In this document: positions 53,164 to 61,245 of the stretch, in pieces | How positions within the stretch are numbered: position 1 is the stretch's first letter | Layout of the letters: every line of letters starts with the position of its first letter | DNA from: JAGVGT01 sp963807225 | GTDB lineage: Bacteria; Desulfobacterota; Desulfobulbia; Desulfobulbales; JAGXFP01 | NCBI GenBank assembly: GCA_963807225.1 | Contig: CAWEAD010000005.1 | Span: forward strand, 496,001-560,000 | Reading direction: 5' to 3' | DNA length: 64,000 nucleotides | Notes under the pieces: model-generated | What the model saw: only the letters and a program-made list of their open reading frames with translations | Databases searched by the model: none | Told to the model about the DNA's origin: nothing | Position numbers and translations under genes: made by a program

Positions 53164-53552
53164 TAGTTGGCCTCCTTAGGCTGAAGATGGCAATCCCAGC
53201 AGTAAGGTTTTACAGCTGCGTAGGTGTGGCACTCGTCGCAGAATTTCTTCTTGCTGGCGTGGCACTTCATGCAACCTTTCTGCAAGCTCCTGATATATTC
53301 GGTGCCGTCGGAGGTCTGCCCGTGACGGGTACCTCCCATTCGGACGATGTCGTCACGCCACTCGTTGAGCAGCACCATGTGGGACTTTCGCATTTCGGCA
53401 GTGGGCAGAACGCACTGCTTGGCGATGGTCGGTTTTTCCGGCACTGGTAACTTGCCGCCCCCACCAAATCCGTACCAGATCGGGAATGTCACCAGACCAA
53501 CAAACACAATCAAACCGGGTATGATTTTTCCTTTGTCATACATTGGCATCAC
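53163..53552 (-). CDS. dsrJ: Triheme cytochrome c DsrJ
   Basis: 129 residues. One N-terminal membrane anchor (residues 10-28). Three CxxCH haem sites lie close together: CMKCH, CDECH and CWDCH. The upstream Cys in IAKQCVLPTAEMRKSHM gives the unusual His/Cys ligation known for DsrJ. It overlaps dsrK by four bases (ATGA). Part of the periplasmic arm of DsrMKJOP. Confidence 0.95.
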   Translation of the reverse strand: MMPMYDKGKIIPGLIVFVGLVTFPIWYGFGGGGKLPVPEKPTIAKQCVLPTAEMRKSHMVLLNEWRDDIVRMGGTRHGQTSDGTEYIRSLQKGCMKCHASKKKFCDECHTYAAVKPYCWDCHLQPKEAN

Positions 53553-55192
53553 CCTTCCATTCCTTCAAGGGGTTCAAACCGGAGCCCGGTTTCCCTTTCT
53601 TTTTCACCCTCCATAACCAGGGCGTTGCCGACCAGCTCGGAAACACCGCAGACCTCGACATCAGGATTCCAGTACTGCATCAGAGACAGCAGCGTCGCCC
53701 GGTCGATGGCGCAGACGCAGGAGAGCATGTTGACACCGTATCTGTCATGCACGTGTTTAACGGCGTTGGCTCTGGGTAGCCCGGCCCGCATGCGCAGATC
53801 CATGATTTCGCCGGTGTTGAGGCCGGTGCCGCTACCGCAGCAGAATGTCTGCTCGCGAATGGTGTTCTCCGGCATCTCGTAGAAGTTATTTATTACATTT
53901 TTGAGGACATACCTGGGTTCTTCCAGAAGTCCCATGGCCCGGGCCGGGTTACAGGAATCGTGGAAGGTCACCTTGCGATGATTGTTCCGGGAAGGATCGA
54001 GCTTCAGCTTTCCATGCTTGATCAGATCAGCGGTAAACTCACTGATATGGACCATCTTGGTGGAGGCGGCATTCTCGAAAACTGTGCCGGTGATCGGCGA
54101 CTTGGGCACCTCCAGGAAGTCGGCCGGGCCGTTCATGGTATCCATGTACTGATGGATGACCCGCCACATGTGGCCGCATTCGCCACCCAGGATCCACTTT
54201 ACTCCCAAGCGCTTGGCCTCGGCGTACATCTTGGCGTTCAGTTTCTTCATCAGCTCATTGTTGGTGAAGAGACCGAAGTTACCGCCTTCCGAGGCATAAG
54301 TCGACCAGGTATAGTCCAGGCCAAGATGCTCGAAGAGCAAGAGATAACCCATGGCCGTGTATATGCCGGGCTCGGCGAAGACATCGGCCGAAGGAGTGAT
54401 GAAGAGGATCTCGGCCCCCTTGCGGTTAAAAGTTGGCTCGATGCGAATCCCGGTGATCTCCTCGATATCATCACAGAGGTAACCGATATTGTCCTTGAAG
54501 GTGTGGGGCTGTAACCCCATATGGTTGCCGGTCCGGTTGGAGTTGGAAGCCGGTTCCAGAATCCAGTTGGTGTTGACCCCTACCAGATGCAACAGTTCCC
54601 GGGCCATCATGGTAATCTCGGCGGTATCGATGCCATAGGGGCAGAAAACCGAACAGCGCCGACACTCGGTGCACTGGTAGAAGTACATGAACCATTCCTT
54701 CAATACCTCGAAGGTCATCTCCCGTCCGCCGGCCAGCTTGCCGAGAATCTTGCCGGCTTTGGTAAACTCGTTACGGTAAATCGAGCGTAACAGCTCGGCC
54801 CGCAACACCGGCATGTTCTTGGGATCGCCGGTACCCAGGAAGAAGTGACATTTGTCGGCACAGGCACCACACCTGACACAGCAGTCCATGAAGATTTTGA
54901 AGGAACGGAATTTGTCCAGCCGCTCCTTGATTCCCTGGATGATTATTTCCTTCCAGTTTTCCGGCAGCTTCCAATCTTCATCCTCGGGTTTCCACAACCG
55001 TGATTCGCCGAACTTGCCGGGCAGGTTTTTGTCAAGGTAGGCGGCCATTTCCGGTTTTCCGGGGTAACAATAGTTGCCCGGCTTGAAGACCGCCGGCACG
55101 TCCATCCACTCCTTGGTCGGGACGGCGCCCGTCATCATCGACGGGTCCTTCGCCACGCTGACGCTCATTTGCTCAACTTTAGTATCTGCCAT
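53549..55192 (-). CDS. dsrK: DsrK, HdrD-like catalytic iron-sulfur subunit
   Basis: 547 residues. Two [4Fe-4S] motifs, CCVRCGACADKCHFF and CTECRRCSVFCPYG, precede two CCG-type domains; the second has SCNPARAMG and FCCGSGTGLN, binding the special heterodisulfide-reductase-type cluster. It is thought to reduce the DsrC trisulfide in the cytoplasm using electrons from DsrM, the last step of dissimilatory sulfite reduction. It follows dsrM by 34 bases. dsrAB and dsrC are not in this window. Confidence 0.95.
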   Translation of the reverse strand: MADTKVEQMSVSVAKDPSMMTGAVPTKEWMDVPAVFKPGNYCYPGKPEMAAYLDKNLPGKFGESRLWKPEDEDWKLPENWKEIIIQGIKERLDKFRSFKIFMDCCVRCGACADKCHFFLGTGDPKNMPVLRAELLRSIYRNEFTKAGKILGKLAGGREMTFEVLKEWFMYFYQCTECRRCSVFCPYGIDTAEITMMARELLHLVGVNTNWILEPASNSNRTGNHMGLQPHTFKDNIGYLCDDIEEITGIRIEPTFNRKGAEILFITPSADVFAEPGIYTAMGYLLLFEHLGLDYTWSTYASEGGNFGLFTNNELMKKLNAKMYAEAKRLGVKWILGGECGHMWRVIHQYMDTMNGPADFLEVPKSPITGTVFENAASTKMVHISEFTADLIKHGKLKLDPSRNNHRKVTFHDSCNPARAMGLLEEPRYVLKNVINNFYEMPENTIREQTFCCGSGTGLNTGEIMDLRMRAGLPRANAVKHVHDRYGVNMLSCVCAIDRATLLSLMQYWNPDVEVCGVSELVGNALVMEGEKERETGLRFEPLEGMEG

Positions 55193-55226
55193 TTTCGCGA
55201 TCCCTTATAGTTAGCTGTTTTCAGGC

Positions 55227-56267
55227 TTATTCAGACTCAGCCGGAACCTCTTCTGTTGCCTTCGGCTCCAATTCCTTTTCCACCGGGATTCCCGCATCAA
55301 CCATGAACTCCCGGAAATCATCCTCATAGGAGGCATAGGAATGCGGTTTAATCGACGGATCGTTCCACGGGTTGATGTGGCGTACCATCCGGCTGTTATT
55401 GGCCATGTTCCGGGTGGGGCTAAGGAAGACACCACCCATATGCATCAGCTTACTGAAGGGAAAATACGCCATCAGAGTGGTGACCAGAAAAAAGTGCACG
55501 AAAAAGAGGTCGCCGATATTCTCAAGGGGAGCACCGGTCTGAAAGGTCACCAGCCCGTGGACCAGGGTTTTTATGTTAATCACATCGACCCGAACAAAAT
55601 ACCGCATGGTCACGCCGGTCAAGCCGATTGCCAGAATCAGGAAGAGCGGAAAGTAATCGGCCGGCAAAGAGATATAGCGGATTGCCGGCAAGACCACTCG
55701 GCGCAGAAAAAGAAAGGTTACGGCGGTGAGAAACAACAGATCTGTAATATAGAGGGGTGGCGCCCCTACCTGCAGGAAGCCGTCGCCGAACTCCAAGACA
55801 TGTATAAACCCGGGAATCGGGTCGGTAAACAGACGCATATGTCGCAGGACGATGACCAGGAATGAATAGTGAAACATCAGACCAAACAGCCAGAGATACT
55901 TGCTGCTCAGGTAGGAAAGTTTAGGACCTTCATCAATCTTCGCCTGGGTATTGCGGAACAGGGAGCGGAACAGAAAAACCTCCAGAAACATCCTCCCCAA
56001 AACCCCGGCAGTAGTCGAAGGGCAATCAAGCTTGTTCTGCTTGATCCAGGGCAGAGAACTTTCCTGGCCGCAGGTGGTCGGGATCCGAAAGGGCACCGGC
56101 GACTTCGCCCAGTTCACGATCTTCTTAATGAAGAAGACAATGAATACGGCAAAAGCCAGCCAAGGCAATACTACCCCGAACAGCGTCCGCCCCCCGGGCA
56201 CCTGCACGCCTAGGAAAGCGACCAGCATCAGCGCTAGAACAATTAATAATGAATTCAGGACTCTCAT
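55227..56267 (-). CDS. dsrM: DsrM, NarI-like cytochrome b
   Basis: 346 residues with about six membrane segments and histidines for two b haems (for example HYSFLVIVLRHMRLF and VHFFLVTTLMAYFPFSKLMH). It oxidises menaquinol and gives electrons to DsrK. The C-terminal part from about residue 290 is acidic and extended (EPKATEEVPAESE). First structural gene of dsrMKJOP. The upstream RsbRD_N-like gene ends 6 bases earlier, so it belongs to the operon. Confidence 0.95.
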   Translation of the reverse strand: MRVLNSLLIVLALMLVAFLGVQVPGGRTLFGVVLPWLAFAVFIVFFIKKIVNWAKSPVPFRIPTTCGQESSLPWIKQNKLDCPSTTAGVLGRMFLEVFLFRSLFRNTQAKIDEGPKLSYLSSKYLWLFGLMFHYSFLVIVLRHMRLFTDPIPGFIHVLEFGDGFLQVGAPPLYITDLLFLTAVTFLFLRRVVLPAIRYISLPADYFPLFLILAIGLTGVTMRYFVRVDVINIKTLVHGLVTFQTGAPLENIGDLFFVHFFLVTTLMAYFPFSKLMHMGGVFLSPTRNMANNSRMVRHINPWNDPSIKPHSYASYEDDFREFMVDAGIPVEKELEPKATEEVPAESE

Positions 56268-56273
56268 TTACTG

Positions 56274-56846
56274 TTACCTCGCGTCTTGTTGACTGTGGTT
56301 AAGGTTGCCATCGCTCTCCGCCTGTTTATTATTAATTTCCTCCCGCAACATCGCGGACGGACATCTTGCCTTATCGATAACCTGGTGACGACCGCTCTCC
56401 ACCTCCCGAATCCGTACTTGATAGAGGCGCTCTCGGCTGGCCATATACAGATCGAAACCGGCCAATGCCAAGCGGTCAATTCTGCCTACCAATTCCGGCC
56501 ATTCCTGCTCAATTTCTGCCGACCATTCCTGGTGGCATTCCTGTCGGATGATCTCTTTTAGCCCAAAAATGAAGGCCAGGGCAGCAGAAGGTGCCAATTC
56601 CACCTGCACCGCCCGCAGTTTCATGAGGTGCTCGAGGGCCGCCTCCACCCCGGTCGGTTCCGGGCTGCGGATATCCCTGTATAAAAGGCGCAACCCTTCG
56701 GAGAAACTGGACCCGAGCGGGTTGGCGAAGGGATCTTTTCCCTGCAGAAATCGCAAGGCTTCCGGCTTAAACTCGCTGAGAATCAGGGCGAGCCATTTTT
56801 TGTGAATAGACGGCTCTTTCTCCGCCAGAAGCTGCAGAATGCGCAT
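56274..56846 (-). CDS. RsbRD_N-domain protein in front of dsrMKJOP
   Basis: 190 residues. It matches the RsbRD_N pattern: IHKKWLALILSEFKPEALRF, then DPFANPLGSSFSEGLRLLY and a helical bundle ending with a long helix (residues 130-150, LALAGFDLYMASRERLYQVR). This domain is found before the dsrMKJOP operon in several sulfate reducers; its role is not settled, maybe sensing or regulation. Cytoplasmic. It precedes dsrM by 6 bases. Confidence 0.75.
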   Translation of the reverse strand: MRILQLLAEKEPSIHKKWLALILSEFKPEALRFLQGKDPFANPLGSSFSEGLRLLYRDIRSPEPTGVEAALEHLMKLRAVQVELAPSAALAFIFGLKEIIRQECHQEWSAEIEQEWPELVGRIDRLALAGFDLYMASRERLYQVRIREVESGRHQVIDKARCPSAMLREEINNKQAESDGNLNHSQQDAR

Positions 56847-57009
56847 ATATCAGATCTAAACCAGCAGTGGGAAATGATTTGCGAACCGCTCCTAAATATG
56901 AATGGCGATTCAGTGGATGACCAAAATCACTAGCATGTTTGTAATTTATTTTCAAGAATAAAAAGGAGGCGTGGAATGAGCGGGCCGACGATCAGAACAA
57001 CCGGCCTGA

Positions 57010-59256
57010 CTACGAATCCGGCAATCCGGGAAGGTTGCCGCCTAGTCCGCAGCGATCCAGCAATCTTTGCCGCAGGGCGGAATGCCTGGTCTGGACCCGA
57101 TTGTTGGCAATGGCCAGAGCGACCGCCCGGCGGCTGCCGACCACTACCACCAGCCGCCGTCCTCTGGTCAGGCCGGTATAGAGCAGATTCCGTTGCAGCA
57201 TGGCGGAGTGGCTGGTATGGAGGGGCATAATCACGCAGGGAAACTCCGACCCTTGTGACTTGTGGACGGTGATGGCATAGGCCAACTGCAATTCACGGCA
57301 ATCGGCGGACTCGTAAGTCACCTGATGCCCTTCGAAGTCGACCAGGAACAGATCGTCTTCGCCGCCTATCCGAGCCACGAATCCGATATCGCCGTTGAAA
57401 ACCTCTTTGTCGTAGTTGTTGCGGAGCTGCATGACTTTGTCACCGGGGAAAAAGCCGTTGACCGGCTGCATCCGGGAGGACGTGGCACTGCTGAGCAGTT
57501 CCTGCAGCCGCAGGTTGAGATTTTCCATGCCGATCAGACCTTTGCGCATCGGAGTCAGTACCTGAATGTCGTGGCGGGGGTCAAAGCCATACTTGCGACT
57601 CAGGCGGCCCCCGCAGAGACTGAGGATTTCCGCCTCGATCTCCCGGTCGGTTTCCCGGGGGATATAGTAAAAATCCTTATCTTTCTGATAGTCAGGCAAC
57701 AATTCAAAGGGTTCTCCACGGTTGACCCTGGCCGCGTTAAGGCTGATCAGACTCCCGGATCCCTGTCGGAAGATTCGGGAAAGCCTGGCCACCGGCACGA
57801 TCTTCGCTCCGATCAGGTCCTTTAAGACGTTGCCCGGCCCCACCGGGGGCAGCTGGTCGGCATCGCCAACCAGTAACAAGGCACTTCCAGGCGACAAAGC
57901 CCGGACTAGGGAATTGGCCAGATAGACGTCCAGCATGGAAACTTCGTCGATCACTACCAGATCGGCTTCCAGAAAATTTTGGTCGTTCCGCCGGAAGCCG
58001 TGTGCGACCGGATCAAACTCCAGGAGTCGATGAATGGTTCTGGCTTCACGACCAGTTGCCTCACTAAGCCGCTTGGCGGCCCGTCCGGTGGGGGCGGCCA
58101 GGCTGATATTTACCCCGCGCTTCTCCAGGAGCAGGATCAAGGCTTTGAGAATAGTACTCTTGCCGGTCCCCGGACCGCCGGTGATCACCGCCAGACGGCT
58201 GCCTAAGACGGTCTGCAGGGCTTCCTGTTGCTCTTCCGCCAGTTGCAGACCGAGTTGAACCTGCAGGTCCGGCATTTCCTGCCCGACCAGAACCTCACCC
58301 CAGGGGGGCGCCCCCTCCTGTAGCCGTAAAAAGCCTGCGGCAGTCCCGGTTTCGGCGTAATAGAGCGGAGCCAGATAGATTTTGTCCCAGGAAAGCACCA
58401 CCTTTTCGTCCGCCACCAGCTGGTTCAGCTCAGCTTCCAAAAGAGCCGGTGGCATTCCCAGCAGTCCGGAACTATGACGAATCAGCTCGGTTTGCTCCAG
58501 ATAGCAATGACCCTGGCCGGCTGCTTCGCCCAGGACAAACAATAACCCGGCCCGAGCCCGACGAGGATCCATGGTCGGCATTCCCAGGGAGACGGCGATG
58601 CGGTCGGCAATTTTAAAACCGATTCCCCAGATGTCTTCGGCCAGCCGGTAAGGGTTCTCACGCACAATGCGCAAGGCCTCCGGCCCATAAGTACGATAGA
58701 TTTTAACGGCCTGGGCTGCCGAGATGTCGTGGCCCTGAAGAAAAACCATGATCTGGTGCAGATCCCGGTGCTCCCGCCAGGCTTGGGCTAGTCGCTCCAC
58801 CCTTTTGCGGCCCAAACCGGGAACCTCCCGCAGTCTCTCCGGCTCGCCTTCTAGTATATCCAAGGTATCAAGTCCGAAGTGGGCGACGATCCGCGCCGCG
58901 TAGCTAGGCCCGATGCCTTTAATCAGCCCGGAGCCCAGATATTTTTCGATGCCGTTGAGGGTATCTGGGCGCACTACCCGATAGGTGTCGACCGCGAACT
59001 GTCGGCCATGTCGGGGATCTTGGCGCCACTGCCCGCGAACGGCGACCAAAGATCCGACCGCGACTCCGGCCAGGGCGCCTACCAAAGTGATCCCTTCCGC
59101 AGTACTCTCGTCAGTTTGTAGACGGGCCACAGTGAAGCCGGTCTCAGTGCTCTGGAAGGTGATCTTATCCAGCACTCCGACCAGTTCGCGGGCGGTAGCC
59201 GATTCGTTCGTGTCCCGGCCATTGCCGGTTTTTCGGGAATTTTGGGGGGAGACCAT
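57010..59256 (-). CDS. recD2: RecD2-type DNA helicase
   Basis: 748 residues. N-terminal OB-like and HhH region (LRGVLDK-type start, YLGSGLIKGIGPSYAARIV and LREVPGLGRKRVERLAQAW), then a superfamily 1B helicase: Walker A ITGGPGTGKSTIL (about residues 360-372), motif II VIDEVSMLD, QLPPVGPGNVL, and the final ITVHKSQGSEFPCVIMP and YTGLTRGRR. RecD2 works without RecBC in DNA repair, moving 5' to 3'. ATG 59256 is used. It has no nearby repair gene. Confidence 0.92.
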   Translation of the reverse strand: MVSPQNSRKTGNGRDTNESATARELVGVLDKITFQSTETGFTVARLQTDESTAEGITLVGALAGVAVGSLVAVRGQWRQDPRHGRQFAVDTYRVVRPDTLNGIEKYLGSGLIKGIGPSYAARIVAHFGLDTLDILEGEPERLREVPGLGRKRVERLAQAWREHRDLHQIMVFLQGHDISAAQAVKIYRTYGPEALRIVRENPYRLAEDIWGIGFKIADRIAVSLGMPTMDPRRARAGLLFVLGEAAGQGHCYLEQTELIRHSSGLLGMPPALLEAELNQLVADEKVVLSWDKIYLAPLYYAETGTAAGFLRLQEGAPPWGEVLVGQEMPDLQVQLGLQLAEEQQEALQTVLGSRLAVITGGPGTGKSTILKALILLLEKRGVNISLAAPTGRAAKRLSEATGREARTIHRLLEFDPVAHGFRRNDQNFLEADLVVIDEVSMLDVYLANSLVRALSPGSALLLVGDADQLPPVGPGNVLKDLIGAKIVPVARLSRIFRQGSGSLISLNAARVNRGEPFELLPDYQKDKDFYYIPRETDREIEAEILSLCGGRLSRKYGFDPRHDIQVLTPMRKGLIGMENLNLRLQELLSSATSSRMQPVNGFFPGDKVMQLRNNYDKEVFNGDIGFVARIGGEDDLFLVDFEGHQVTYESADCRELQLAYAITVHKSQGSEFPCVIMPLHTSHSAMLQRNLLYTGLTRGRRLVVVVGSRRAVALAIANNRVQTRHSALRQRLLDRCGLGGNLPGLPDS

Positions 59257-59325
59257 CCGCTGATTATAAAAAGATCAAACGGAAAACCACACTAAAAAGA
59301 TAGGAGAACAGAGGGAACAAAGTAT

Positions 59326-59514
59326 TCAACAACCGTGCTTGATCAGAAAATCCCGGACCATCTCATCCATTATTTCCAACTGGCTACGCCCGGTTTCGTT
59401 GATGATGAGCCAGGTGCAACGCTGATAAGCCCGATAAAGATCCGCCGGGATCTGTATGGTTAAGTAATGCCGTTCAGCCTCAGTCTTTTCGGTCTCTCCC
59501 TTTCTATCTGACAT
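59326..59514 (-). CDS. Ribbon-helix-helix-like small protein
   Basis: 62 residues. ERHYLTIQIPADLYRAYQR looks like the strand and first helix of a ribbon-helix-helix DNA-binding protein, followed by RSQLEIMDEMVRDFLIKHGC, the second helix. It could be a small repressor or antitoxin-type protein; no toxin partner is adjacent. It lies upstream of recD2 on the same strand. Confidence 0.5.
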   Translation of the reverse strand: MSDRKGETEKTEAERHYLTIQIPADLYRAYQRCTWLIINETGRSQLEIMDEMVRDFLIKHGC

Positions 59515-59566
59515 GCGATCTAGCCAATCGTCGAACCATTATAAGGTAAAGAGACGAGACTTCTTT

Positions 59567-60331
59567 TCATGCCCCGGCACAAAAGCGCACCGCTTCTCGA
59601 TAGGTGATGGTGGTCCCGCCGAAGATATCGAGGGCGCTACCGACCGTGACATCCAGCCGGTTACGGCCCAGTTCCTTGACCAGCTTCAGGTCGTTGAGAT
59701 CTCGAACCCCGCCGGCATAAGTTGTCGGTAGTGGCGTCCAGTCGGCCAGATCGGCGACCAGATCTTCGGCCACCCCGGCGCACTTGCCTTCAACATCAGC
59801 GGCGTGGATCAGAAATTCGCTACAGAAATCGGCGAAGTAGGCCAGGGACTCGCGGTTGATCTCCACTCCGGTGAACTTCTGCCAGCGATCAGTAACCACG
59901 AAGTAGCGTCCTTCCCGCTTCCGGCAGCTGAGATCGATAACCAGCCGTTCACGACCCACCAACTGCCGCAACTCAAGCAAGCGATCTTCCAGAACCTGTC
60001 CGTCCCGAAAGACATAGGAGGTGACTATTACCGCCGCCGCCCCAAGATCAAGCCATTTGCCGGCATTGGCCCCGGTTATGCCGCCGCCCAGCTGCAACCC
60101 ACCTGGCCAGGCGGCCAAAGCCTCGGCCGCCGCCGCTTCATTACCGAGCCCCAACATGATCACATGCCCACCGGTGAGTCCGTCGCGCCGGTACATCTCG
60201 GCGTAATGTCCCGGAGGCAGCTCGGAGGCGAAGTTGGTGCGCAAAGCCGCCGCGTCGCCATCGGTCAGGGTGGAGCCGACAATCTGCTTGACCCGCCCCT
60301 CGTGCAGATCGATACATGGTCTGAATTTCAT
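59567..60331 (-). CDS. hisA: HisA, eukaryotic-type phosphoribosylformimino-AICAR-P isomerase
   Basis: 254 residues. MKFRPCIDLHEGRVKQIVGS at the start, LQLGGGITGANA, and TYAGGVRDLNDLKLV near the C-terminus are HisA barrel motifs. LSCRKREGRYFVVTDRWQKF and VGSTL resemble fungal and plant HIS6 rather than the standard bacterial HisA (usual start PAIDLxxGxxVRLxQG). It isomerises ProFAR to PRFAR in histidine synthesis. Catalytic Asp 8 is kept. No other his gene is in the window. Confidence 0.85.
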   Translation of the reverse strand: MKFRPCIDLHEGRVKQIVGSTLTDGDAAALRTNFASELPPGHYAEMYRRDGLTGGHVIMLGLGNEAAAAEALAAWPGGLQLGGGITGANAGKWLDLGAAAVIVTSYVFRDGQVLEDRLLELRQLVGRERLVIDLSCRKREGRYFVVTDRWQKFTGVEINRESLAYFADFCSEFLIHAADVEGKCAGVAEDLVADLADWTPLPTTYAGGVRDLNDLKLVKELGRNRLDVTVGSALDIFGGTTITYREAVRFCAGA

Positions 60332-60346
60332 GGCACCTCAAAAAAA

Positions 60347-60377
60347 ATGGCGGAAAGACCCCGTGCCTTTCCGCCAT
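60347..60377 (-). terminator. Intrinsic terminator before hisA
   Basis: ATGGCGGAAAG and CTTTCCGCCAT form a perfect 11-bp stem with a 9-base loop; on the minus strand it is followed by eight T. It ends transcription of the ATPase gene. Confidence 0.92.
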
Positions 60378-60420
60378 CACTAAAGATATTGCCAGAAAAG
60401 ACCCGGCGTTTCGTGCTACT

Positions 60421-61131
60421 TCAGGCTTTCTTCACCAGGTAGGTGGACGGATCGAGGGCCAGGGCCTTGCCGGGTTTGACGCAACCGGTGCCGTCCTTGA
60501 CCACGTTAAGTGAAAGTATCTGGCCATCACCTTCGGGCTGAACCAAAACCACGGTATCAAAAAGATCATCAACCTCGTGGCAGGGCGCCGGCACTCCGGC
60601 CGCGCTCACCCGGGTATCTTCCCGGTGAATCAGGGCTGAAAACCAGACCTGCAGATCCATGACTTCCATCATCTCCCGAATATCGGCCACGGCCTGGCGC
60701 CCTTCGCCGGCAAAGTCAAAGCCGTCGATAACCAAACAGGCCGGGCGAAATACATTCTGATAAAGCAGATCGTTAAGGCGTTCCTCCAGTTTGGGTCTGG
60801 TGAACCCGGCCTCCTTGAAGGTCATAATCAAGCGGTTGCGCATTACCGCCTCCCGGATCTCCTCCGGGGCATCCAATTTGGCTCCGGCCGTGATATCGTT
60901 CAGGATGTCGTCGTACCAGACCCGAGTTTTATCCAGACTGGCCCCGACGCTGACGTGTAATACCTGATGGCCGCGGAGGATATTGTCCAGGGCAATCTGC
61001 ACCAGGATGGCGGTCTTGCCTAGTCCGGCCCGGGCCATGACCAACCCCATCCGCTGATTGACCGGCTTTCCGGTTCCGTCCTGGGCAAAAACACGCAACG
61101 GGTTGTTTTCGATCAAATCCTCTTTCTGCAT
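60421..61131 (-). CDS. RecA/KaiC-like P-loop ATPase
   Basis: 236 residues. Walker A is MARAGLGKTAILVQIAL (about residues 33-49), Walker B is ACLVIDGFDF. The N-terminal piece FAQDGTGKPVNQRMGLV and SVGASLDKTRVWYDDI are not typical of any family I know well. It may be a cytoplasmic ATPase of the DnaB/KaiC type. ATG 61131 has AGGAG 7 bases upstream; the frame is open to 61155. It stands between fusA and hisA and has its own terminator. Confidence 0.6.
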   Translation of the reverse strand: MQKEDLIENNPLRVFAQDGTGKPVNQRMGLVMARAGLGKTAILVQIALDNILRGHQVLHVSVGASLDKTRVWYDDILNDITAGAKLDAPEEIREAVMRNRLIMTFKEAGFTRPKLEERLNDLLYQNVFRPACLVIDGFDFAGEGRQAVADIREMMEVMDLQVWFSALIHREDTRVSAAGVPAPCHEVDDLFDTVVLVQPEGDGQILSLNVVKDGTGCVKPGKALALDPSTYLVKKA

Positions 61132-61245
61132 TCCTTGTCTCCTGTGATGACCCAAAGTTGCCGGCCGGCGACACTGTCGCCCGCCCCCGGACCAGCTGCT
61201 GGGAAAACTTTACAGAATTCCCGGCCGGCCCCGCAACAGGTTATT

